The notes under the pieces: generated by a model
The model's database searches: none
What the model was told of the DNA's origin: nothing
What the model saw: only the letters and a program-made list of their open reading frames with translations
Assembly (NCBI GenBank): GCA_005784505.1
Contig: VCAZ01000008.1
Coordinates: forward strand, 3,583,763-3,647,762
Origin: Bagarius yarrelli
Taxonomy: Eukaryota > Chordata > Actinopteri > Siluriformes > Sisoridae
DNA: 64,000 bases
Direction: 5' to 3'
Position numbers and translations under genes: made by a program
Part shown: positions 35,301-47,300 of the stretch, piece by piece
Layout: each line of letters opens with the position of its first letter
Numbering within the stretch: the first letter of the stretch is position 1

Positions 35301-38300
35301 CAGGGATCGGATAATAAGAGCTGCAAGTGGGTAAGGTGAGTGATGGTCCATGTGTCAAAAAAGGTAGCCCTGGCTCTACTGTCAAGCCTCTCAAGGACAT
35401 CTCTGTACTGATTGGATTGGCTGAAACCCAGACAGGCATTGGTCATTTTTTTAGAGGTCTGTATGGGATGTTCATGCAAGACATGAACCCATGACTATTT
35501 TGGGTTTGTAGCATTTAAATTCTATTTAACGAGCACTTCACAGCAAGCGCACCGCCGACTTAAAGCTATTTGGGGGGATTACTTGACAAGACACGGTTAC
35601 CACACATGTAATCGTTTCCCACACAAAACCCGAGATGCTGCATAATTATGAGACTGACTTTTAGTTTATAGAGATTGAATTGTTAGTAATTACAGCGCTC
35701 ATCTAATAAGTACTGACTTAAGACCCTGGGATCCCCAAAACGGCAGTTACAGATGGTAGAGATTAGTCATGCAGACTGTTGTTGTGTCAGGTGACAGGGC
35801 TTTTGGTGGATGCAGCATAGTGGGTGATGGGTGGTGGGTTATAGCTTGGGTAGAGTTATGGCTTCTGCCTGTCAGAGAAGCTGAGCAGACCTTGACATTC
35901 ATAAAAACGAAGTGCTCGGGGAGAGGGAATGGCATTTTACATGCCTTCTTAGTCCACCAAAAATGGCTTTGAATTTGTAACACCCCGGGCATGGCACATT
36001 TGCTGCTGTATGTCTGGCAGTGACAAGAGATTGTCAGTAAATGTGTGCGAGGATGTGTATTTGTTTTGCGTTATTCTAAACTTTTGTGAAAGCACCGATG
36101 TTCATGCAGTGCCTAAATAATGGCTGTTGTTTCCAGGCTGTTTTAGTCTCGAGAGCTGGCGTGGGTAAAGTGAAAGTAATAATTGATAAATAATTTACAG
36201 TACTTATTCATTTTACAGTGCACTATGATCTTCTATGTACACACACCTACACACCCTTCAGCAAAAAACGGTACACTCTGTACCTTTCCAAGAGTCTGTG
36301 GTAATACCTTCAAGGCTAATCTGTACCTTTAATGAGTCATAAATGTTGCTAACCTTTAAGTAGGCAATTGTATATAATTGGACATTATTCCAGCATTTAT
36401 TTATTTATTTATTTATTTATACATAAATACTTTAAATGTGAATAACATGCAAATGTGCAATAAAAATACACAGAAAAAAAAGATTATATTTAATTAAATA
36501 TTACTTCAGAGTGCAGCATCTGAAAATGTTGCACTTTGGTAACATTGGGGGAAGTGGTAGCGCAGTAGTTGAAGTGATGGACTGCTGTCTGGAAGATCAG
36601 GGTTCAATTCCTATCACTATCCACTGCTGGGCCCCTGAGTAATGCCCTTAACCCCCAATTGCTCAGTTGTATAAAAGAGATTAATGTAGGTCGCTCTGTG
36701 ATTGTAGATGTTATAAGTTTGTGTATTGTATTGGTCTTTTATAGATTTTTCCCAACAAACATTTGAAAAAAAAAATATGCAGAAGTTTGGTAGTGCCTCT
36801 GGTAGTGCTTCAGTGCAGCTGTTTTGTGGGATGTTGTCATGAATGGAAAGCAGTGAAATGACCCTAGAGATAGGGGAAGAGAGAGCAACTTGCCTAAGGG
36901 CTTGGAAAAGCACTTCAGCTAATTAATTGCCTCATTAAAGAACTGATAATTGTGCTGAGGGTGAGAGGTAATGCATGGCTGTACTTGCACACAACAAAGA
37001 ATTTAAGTGAACCATTTCAAAATTGTGAATGATCACAAGCTATCTGATATGTTTGAACACTTTAAACTTGTCAAATCATGCTTTTATGGAGTTCAGAGGC
37101 TTTGTGCACGGAGGCATTGTCATTTTGGAACAGTGTCTAGGCCTTTATGTGATCCTTTTTTGTAAAATTTTAAAATGACTGGTAGCCCTTTAGGCAGGTA
37201 CACTTTATTTTTTGGTAGCCCCAAATAAATTTAAGTAGTCGGAATGAAGTAATCCGAAAAAATTTCAAAACACAAATAACAATTGTATAAAATAATTAGA
37301 TTACAGTCATTTGGCACACACACACACACTTCACTATAGCAACTTACAATTATCTCTTGTATACAACTGAGCAATTGGGGGTTAAGGACCTTGTTCAGGG
37401 GCCCAGCAGTAGCAATTTGGTGGTGCTGGGAATCGAACCCTCTAATTTCAGGTATCAGTCTAATACCTTAACCACTGCGCCACCACTTCCCTCAACAATA
37501 TAGAGATTTGGTTCAAACTGAAGAGTTTATTTCAGATTTTTCACAATTCTTTTCACTGTGCATTTGTGTATCTGTGTCACGTGTTTCTTGCTGCACATGA
37601 TTTCGCTTGTCAGGTGAGGATAGTAATGACTAACAAGACGTTGACGCAGGAATTGCGATTTCTGTCTTTGNTTTTCTGTATTTTATATTGCAATATGAAA
37701 ACGATTTCTGAATAGATCTATTTGGAAATAATTCATTATATTAGAATCATTGTAAGCGAGTACATCTGTGTAAAATATACACAACTTTTGAGCACATATT
37801 TATACAACAGAACAAGTAATATAGCGATTTATGAACTTTCACTCTCTTAATAAACTTTACAATTAATCAACAATTCACATGTCTTCTGAACTGCAGTCGG
37901 ACTATAATCCTCAAATGACATTGCACATCCTGTAATGTGATTATTGCAGATGCACCCATTGCAATGTTGGTGCTGAAACGATATATGGTGCAGCTCTAAC
38001 CCACATATTGTTAGTGGCATCATACATCATAATTACCAAACTATATTTGTGAAAGAATGCAGAATCATTAAAATATGAAATAGGCAATATGGCGGGGATA
38101 CAGTTTGGTAGCCCGACTGGACAACACAATACTTCCTGGACATTGAGATATCGATTTTGCGAGCCCTGCTTGTAGTTAATGTAAAAGAATAATGTAACGC
38201 CACAAAATTTTCAGTTTTTGACTAAAATACAGAAAAACAAGCTATTGCAGTTTATATGGGTGTGGTTCTAAGGTGTCCACAAATTTGCAAATTTTCAGCC

Positions 38301-41300
38301 ATTTAGCATATCTGTCCACATTTTCTTGCTTATCTATAGATTTCTAATTTAAAGAATCTAGGCCAATCAGGGTATAAAAGGCCTTGAGGGATAAGAACCA
38401 CTTTCCTAGCTTTACATTTACGCCCCAGGAGACAGCTCTTTCTCTGCACAGGGCAGGCATTTCTGCCTGGTCTCCCTGTGACACTGTCCTTGTTCTTGCC
38501 TGGTGTGCCGGTAGTGCTTTGTAGATGTCAGCAGAATTTTTAAAAAAGGAGATGTGCATAAGGCATGATTTTCTGCAGGTGGCCGTGAGGGTGCCTGAGG
38601 AAATAGCTGCCTGTTGAACATGAGCTTTTTTGGGGTGGAAAAATACGTGTTAGCAGTGCTGAGAAAGGAGGAGTTAAGCAGTGAGCTGTGACAGAATAAA
38701 CGTGATGTACCTTCTAATAGCGCTCAGCAGAACAGCACAGAGCAGAAGGCCTGAGCGATACAACACCCTTAAATAAAGACATGTGGTGTCTCATAGGGTG
38801 GTGAAATGTTGCTGCGTTGTCTGATTTTGCCTTGCTATTGAGACTAATTGTCTGGCAAGTTCAATCAGGTGAAAAGGAAAATGAATAAAGTAAATAAGCT
38901 ATTGTTGTATGGCTCCATCGTCAGAAAGCAGCTTTATTTAAATCTGAATGTCAACTTTGATTCTTAATAATCAAGTGTGGGGAATCATTAGAAAGGGAAA
39001 GACTTCCTGAGGCGAGATGAAAGGGAGGAAGGTAGGCAGGTGGGTGGGCGTTTGGGTCTGGGAGGGGAGGAAGGGAGGGCGGGGATGGGAAGGAAGGAAG
39101 GCAGGAAGGAAGGACGGTATAAAAGGAGATGGATAGATGGATAGATAGATAGATAGATGGATAGATGGATGGATGGATGGATGGATGGAAGGAAGGAAGG
39201 AAGGAAGGATAAATAATTCCTGAGGCAACACAAGGAACATAAAGAAAGACGGGCTTTACTATAAAACACTGGATAGTCAGATTTTAGATCTTTTCTCTTC
39301 TGCAATCAATATTATATAATAATCATTTTTTGTTAATCATTTCGGTTAGATCAGTGCTTTCGAATTCCATAGTCGTGCAGTACATGTTGTAGATCAGTGG
39401 ATTCCAAACCCGGAATAACATAAATCACTCAACTTTACTGACTTCAGTTTTTTTAGTGATCCATTTGGACAGACACACTTGTGCATTAGTGAACTCTACA
39501 GCTCGTCTGTATACCACTGTGCCGTCAGTGTTGCTCTTGATCCTGATTGGCTGTTTAACTGTAATTATTTTCCACTCAGTTGCCCTCACTTATAATCTTT
39601 ATTGATTGACGTTGTAAATCTGTCATTCGGCTTGTTGTGGGGTTTTAGTTTCTCAGCAACGAGCCGAAGCTTTTCTCTCAGCATGCATGAGACCTCATTG
39701 AAAAGCCATCAGACAATGAAAGAGACATGGTGGTTTGACAAATTGAGGGTGTTCCGAATAGGAGTTTTTAGTTACATATAACGCTAAAGCACAACCAAGC
39801 TGTCCAATAAACAGGTTGTTCCTGCAATTTTTGCTTGGCTTATCAAATACAAGCTTATTAAACTAGTCAGAGAACAACTCTGCAGGGGTGAGCGAAGCTA
39901 ATATTTCACACAGCATCTAATTAAATCTCTCCTACCGATGTAGGAAAGATGTTGTTATGTGACCAGGATACATCACAGACTGAGAGGTGCTGCGCTGCAA
40001 CCTTTTAACCTTGACGTTTACTGACAGTGTGACTGAGAAGACATGGCAACAGGCTGAAATTAGAAACATGTTTAGCATTTTATCATATTAATCAGGATTG
40101 TAAATCTGGGCACGTGTCAGTTAAGTAATGGCACAGGACGACATCTATAACGATAATGTTAGTTTCACAAAGGATTAAATAATTTCTCTATGAATTACAA
40201 AGCATTAAAGAATGGAAAAAAGAAAAAAGATATGATTTGGTTAAAGGATAATAGTGCTAATTAGTTAGCACTTGCTTTAATGTAGTAAGAGCTGAAACAG
40301 CAGCTATGTATAATTTTAACCCATTCAGCCATTTCCATGTTGCACCATTCTCGATTATTAATGCATTCTACTAGGGGATGAGATAAGATTCATTCGATCC
40401 CAGCCAAGACCGACTTAAAACTATAGCTGAATGGATTAGGGCTGCTGAAATCAGGAGCTGCCTCCAGTGTGTCAGTTGATCTCAGGGCCATGCAGGGAGA
40501 TTTGGGTAGGTACTGTTAGCCAGCCAGTATGTCCTGTTCTGGTGTCCCGTGTGGTGCTCCTGATATTTGCACCAAAAAGGCCTGACCTTTCTGGGAGTAG
40601 GAGCCATGCTGAGATTTACTCAGCAGGTACTCCACGGTTGTAGGACACACATCCGATCTTCACCTGCGCACACCGAGGAGGCAGTATGGGTTAAAGAGCT
40701 GTACTGGCAACTATAAACTGCAAAACTGTGCTTTTTGAAGCTTTTGACACTATTTGAAATATTTGTTAAAAATATATGTACGATTGTTACATCATTTGAA
40801 AAGTGACAAAAGAGTTTAGATCCTAAATAAAATAATTCCAATTTATCAGAAATGAGAAATTTGTGTGAGCATGAATGGGGCACTGAGGTAATAGAAGCAA
40901 CTGATCAGACGTGGAAATTAAGGAATGTAAGTTAAATATGATTGACACACATTTTAATGAAATATTCAAGCCTTGTCCCATTGGGGTGGAATGTAAAATG
41001 ATTTCTTCTCTTTTTTATTCTTTTAGGTTCTTTTAGAAACTGTCTGAATACTAGTAAATATAAGATAAAGGCATTTAAAATGAATGAATGAGGACGTCGG
41101 GCGTCTTTGGTTTGGGAACACTGCTGATTTTCCTGACGACTGAAAATTATTATATTTATTATAGTTAAAAAAATATTCTTAGCCTGCAACGGGATCTCTG
41201 TTGACTTTATGAAAGCAGTTAGCTTTGCGGTGCCAAAGGGGTTTTACATGAAATAAGTGTCTTTTCACCTAGCAAGGCATGAAAGGGAGGCAGCCAGTGA

Positions 41301-44300
41301 TATTCACATGAAATAATTCCATCTAATGCTGCTATTCTGCCAAAAATGAGGTTCCTTGCAGCTGTCTGGGTGCTGCTGCGATGTCCTTGACACGACACCC
41401 CTGGTGTGACACTGACAGAAAAAAAAAGTATTCCTGCTTTAATTACTCCTAATGACCTTAACCTAACGACCGTCATTAACATATCTTGACAAATTCATTA
41501 TGAACTACACGCAGATTTTTGTGCCTGCTAAACCTGTCCCAAAGTTACAAGTGGTGGTGTTAGCATCACTGACATTCTTAACCGGGTAAGTTTTCTTAAA
41601 ATAACATGGCACATCGAGTCAATCAGAGGCCACATAATTCTAACCTAATTATTATTATAGAGGGTCACAAACAGGCAAGAAAATGTCAGCATATAAAGAC
41701 CAGGCTCCTTTTTATTTTGGTAGACCCTGCAGTTAGACTTTCCACTCGTATGGTTTAAAGATAAGGTTCGGCAGATTGCACAGCCTTCTCTGTTTGAGCA
41801 TCAGGTATCCAGGGTGAAACATCCCTATGCTTTAGATATCATCCTGCAAGCCAGACAGGTTTTGGGAATAAACAGGATTTGCTGACTCAAGTCTACCTGT
41901 TGATTTAGTATGATATAGTGTGAAGTCATTTATTTACTCTCAACCCAGATAGAACCAGACAGTGCCAAGGGCACCAGAAGGCTTAAGTGTGTTAGGGTAA
42001 TGGGGTATAGATGGATAAAAAAGGTCAAAAAAGGACATTAGGGCTGTGTATTGGCAAGGTCATCACAACACGATACATATCACGATACATGAGTAATGAT
42101 CAAATATATCATGATGTATTGCAATACAATATATTTTGCAAAACTTTAAAAAATAAAACCAAATAGCTAAAAATACAACAAATACAGAATCCGAAGATGC
42201 CGTTATTTTTTCTGTCTGTATGTGTGATCAACAACTACAGGCGCAAAGTTGTTTGACATTCACTGAGAGTCTTACTTAAATAGTAACGTAAATGTAAATC
42301 AGCAGCATGATTTAAAATATGTATCGATACTTAAGGAAAGAATATTGTGAAAAACATATTGCGATATTTAGCTGTATCAATATTTTTGCCCAGCCCTAAA
42401 GGACATGGGTTTCATCATCAAATACTTTTGTCTGCTATGGACTTTGCACCCTTTTAGAAAATGTTGGTGAGGAATTTAAATCTTTGCACTTATACCATTT
42501 ATTATGTGTTCAGTCAGTGAATAAGGTTCAGGAAGACAGGACACAAGAAGAATTATTAGATGTTTTACTTGTAATTCTCAGAGTATTTTGGCGTTTGTAC
42601 TTCTAAACGTCTCCTGCAGTGCACCACTGCTATTTAACTGTGCATGTGAGCTGAACAGCTGTGTCTGACCGGCGTCCTTTCAACCTTTCTCGAAGCAAAG
42701 GTCAGTTCAGCACGTCTTGGGTTTCAAAACAAACCCCCTTCTCTCAGAACGCCCTTAAAATAGAAATGGGAATATAGTTTGCCTTGATTTCTTGGCAACA
42801 GACGAAAGAACAACTTGTGATGTTATCAATGGCACTCTGCGCTGGCTGTAAAATAGGCCAGATTTCAGATTACTGCCAAAATCTCACCTTTTTTTTTTTT
42901 CCGTTAAACACATTATTGGATTGAGTAACTAGGAGCCATTTTTCAGATCTCCTTTTTTGTACATTCCTCTAAGAGACAGTTGCATTCTATGACACTGCGG
43001 TAGAAGCTTTTTCCAAATTTAGACAAGAGTTTCATGTTCATGGTTAGTAAAAGGGACAATGTTCTTTTACTCTTTTTAATCTATTACTCAGGTGATAATC
43101 TGTGCACATAGTTAACCTTTTTATGTGTTTGGTTGCATCATGGCAAGAGGGCAGTTATCAGAGCTAAAAACAGATTCGATTATTTAATGCTGCTCAGAAA
43201 ATGAAAAGAAAAGTAGTTTGTGGACCATTAAATGTTTTTTTTTTTCTTCTTGTAGATTTAATCATTTAATTTATTCGCTATTATTGTTGTCAGCCACCAA
43301 TAGCTATTAGCATATCTACTGCTTTGTAATATTCTTATATTACCGCTTCTACTATATTTTCTACTATTACTGTTCGCAATATTTAAGTTTCGTCCCGCTC
43401 CCGTCTGCAATTTCCTGTAAACATATAAGTTTCAATGATTTATGGCTTTTTCCTGCTTCTCTGTTATTTGTTTTACTTGCTTATCTTTTGAATCCAAGTA
43501 AGAAGGAAGTGTAAAATAAACAAATGTTTAATTCAATTAAATAATCCACCCATGTCATGTCTACATTCCGTGCACGAACTAGGCAAGAGTTACTGTAGCT
43601 TCCGTCCGTGCGCCTGTAAATCATTTTTATTTTATTTTGGTCATCCTTGTTGCTTTTATGTAGTAGATAAATAATAGTTTATTTGTTTTTAGTAATTTAA
43701 TTTTAGGATATTTCCATTTTTTTTCCTCCCACAACCCCTACACACAAGCTATCTGCACCTGCAATCACCCATCAAATCTTGTCCCGTGTCGCACCCGGTT
43801 GCATCGGGTCCCTCAGTACACCCGCGGGAGTGCAGTTCTTTACATAAGATCCATAAGATCAAGGGTCTAAATATGAGCTGTGATTCTGCCATTAACACTA
43901 TATGCAGGTCGCAGTCTATTAAGTAGAATGAGTACTTGGAATATATGCATTTCATGTACCATGTCTAATGACATCACCTACAGGTTTCTCTGGGGGTTGA
44001 GACAAAATTTTGGAGCTTTGTATATGATACATATTACAATAAAATACATCTTGCAATACTAAAAAAATGTAACACAAATAGCTAAAAATACATTGAATAG
44101 AAAGCTGGAGGCACCCTCATTTTTTTAGCCATGCTTGTTTCTGACACAATAGCCGTATGTGAGAACGACAACTACAGGAGCGAGTCCTTTGGCGCCCACT
44201 GAGGGTTTTAATGTAATATTAAAGTAAAAGTTAATCAGTTTGAACATAATTTTGTAAAAAAAAATATTAAATCAAATATTATAATTATAATAGTTTGGAT

Positions 44301-47300
44301 GTGGGCAAATCAAGAACACTCTGCCTTCAGAGTGTATTATAATCCCGACTAATGGAAGAATGTTTCTTTTCTCTAGGAAAAAAAAACTTTAATCTTTCTA
44401 ACGCTGTTTTCTGTCCTGCACAAGGAGTGCTATATACAAAAGCAGCTTGATTTAATTAGTGCAATGTATGTTTTCTAAGAGCGAGAGCACAGACGGATGC
44501 TGACTCCAGCATGTGAATGAGTCCAATCTGGGCCGGTGCCACCTTTCTCGTCTGTCGTGACTTAGGATACGATTGCAGGCATTCGATGGCTATAAAATGG
44601 ATGAATAAGTATCCGGAACCCTTTCTAGTGACTTTAATACACTATAGCAGAACAAACAGGACTACTAACATAAGATAACTTGTAGTCTAAGTCCTACCAT
44701 TTGCCTTGTCATTTTAAAGTGGAGTGACTGAGGCATTGTTCTTAGGCTTTTCTAAGTTTCCTAAGAGACTGTAGCATTCCACAGCCTAGAAATAGTACTT
44801 GTATTGTCCTGAAACACCCCCACTCTCTTTAGCAATAGTCGTGACTGCAGCAGGTACAATTACCTCAAGTCTCCTAGGTGCCACATGCCCCCAGTTGTGT
44901 TAATTTGAGCTTGGGCTGCAGCTCTTATGCCTAACTGATGAAATTGTGCAAGGAGCATGTGACATGCGGAGACCTGCTAACGTTCATACACAAGGACCTG
45001 AAACTGGAAACGAGCTACTCACAGCACATCGGTGAACATTATCTGGCTTGGAGAACTCAGGGGTGTTGACAACCTTTTGGATCTGGCGGATCTTTTTCTT
45101 CTATACATTTCATGCTTTCCTTATGTTCTAAAATTGTGTGAGGCTGAAAATTAATTAACGATTTATTTAAACACCAAATTACACAAAAGAAATATGACAT
45201 TATCTTTTGGCTACAAGTTCAGATATTTACAGTAGCTCATTGTGAGCATCTAGTCCAGTAACGCAATGTGTCATGTAATGTAAATTTAACTTGGAATTTC
45301 ACCATAGAATATTATTTTTAGATACGGCTCAGCGATAACCAACAAGAATAACATTTTGTCTGTAATTGGTTCTCAAAATAAGCCCAGACCTTTTTTGTGG
45401 TCCTGCTTTTGTTATCCTATTAGCTGAAATATCTGGATTGCGTTTTTGCAGGTTCTATCAGTAGATTTGCCCTATGGATGACACCGACATCCCTGACAGG
45501 TTTTGATGAAATCTTTGCAAATCCAGAGAGGAATTTTTCATTATTAACAGTTTCTGGCATGTGTTTTCAGTCTCTTGATAGTTTTGGCAGCTAATTATTA
45601 GCTTTAACCTATAACCCTTTATTCATCCTTAGCATAAATGCATACCACACTGAATGAGATGCTGTCTGATTGACAGGCTTGACAGTGTCTAAAATAAAGA
45701 TGACTGTAAATTATGATGCATTACTTAAAAAAAACTCTTCTAAGGCATCGTTATTACTGCCCTGGGCAACAGATTTAAACTAGTATCTTAATCTTCCTAG
45801 AGCTGCAAGCCTCATCAGCTGTGGTTATAGTCTCCCAACAACCCATATGGTATATGGTGTATTTCCAGTATTTCTTTCATAGAAATAGACAATAGAATAT
45901 ATTCAGGTGAGCTATAAATACAAATAAATGGATTTACTGAACTTAAGCCCCAAGGTGAAAAAGGCATGTGAAGACATAAGACATTCATCTTTACTGGATT
46001 TGTCATCAGACTTTAAATGTCAGAACATGCTGAGAATCTGTGCAGATGATATCCTACAGCAGACTTAAAGGACTCTAAAAGTCTGCCCTGTGGGAAAAAT
46101 GTCAAAAAAAACTTCTAGAAAAGTTTTTACTTTATAAATTAAAGAAAAAGAAAGACAGTGAGATAATTTGACTCACTTCTGGTTATGCTTATTTTCTATT
46201 TAAAAACACTGTCTTTTAGGTGTTATGTGTTTTAGCAGTCATCGTTAATGTAATTGTGGTGGGTTCTTTAATTCTTTATAGTAATTTGGGAAATGTAAAT
46301 TATGACTTACTATTTTACTTTTTTATCCCATCTATTTCTCTTGGCAGATTTACAAAAGTGCTTTTTTTTTCCAAGGAACTGAATCCATTTTGTCTTGACC
46401 TCTTAACTGTCCTGGTGTGTTTAAGAGGCCATCTTCACACCACCACCTGCTGGGTTCAGATGTTGCAATGTTTTGTTAATGTAAAAGCTTTGTTAATTTT
46501 TTTTTTTAAAAAACAGATTTTTAAAAATGGCTGAATATATAAAGAATGATTTATCCAGCCTGTAGCTTCGGAATGTAGTCTTTTATCAATCATTTGTCAA
46601 CTTGTAACAAAGAGAAGGATGTCTTTTTCACTGTTGCCCTAGATCTTACTTTAACTGTCCTACTTCTATCAGTCTGAAGTTAATTTTGATCTCCTGCAGT
46701 AGAGAGCTTGTCCAAAGACTAAACCGTGTGTTTAATCAGTGCGTTAAGCAGGTAATGGGATGTGCCACCTATTCGGGGAAAGATCCAACAAAATTGAGAC
46801 ATGCTAATCTCTGAGACATGCTAAAATCTCATGCAGACCTTACGATTACACTGTAAAAAACCCTCTAGCTGCAGACCAGGCTATGGTAAAGCCACCTGTA
46901 AAGAAATCCGTTTAGTAAATGAGTCAGATTGTGTCTAGCAGTAAGCCGTAAGGGTTACATGGTTGTAGGTGATGTGTAAGTGTGTCTGTGTTTGATAGAG
47001 CAAGCGAAGGCTGGAAGAAGCACACTGTCCCGGCCCATCTGTGTTTGGCACCAGTAGTGGGTTTAATGCCTGGGCCGTCACAAGCAGCTTGTGTAAGCTA
47101 GTCATAAGACCAAGGATAAAAAGCTATATATAACATACCTTAGATAGCCGCATGCTGAAGGAAAACAGGCCACGCAGATAAGAGCCTGTTAGCTGGTGGG
47201 TGAAGGAGAAGGATGATGGTTAACAAATTTGGTCAGTTGGTGATGACAAGACACCTTTAAAGCCAGAAGCACTTAGGAAATTTGATAACCAAAGATCATT

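Larger units (their letters stand above)
37040..38315. mobile_element. TIR element broken by two later insertions
   Basis: The left piece has CATGCTTTTATGGAGTTCAG and CAGTGTCTAGGCC. The right piece ends GGTGTCCACAAATTTGC...TTAGCATA like the family TIR. A minus-strand SINE and a hAT-like MITE lie between them. Confidence 0.5.
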
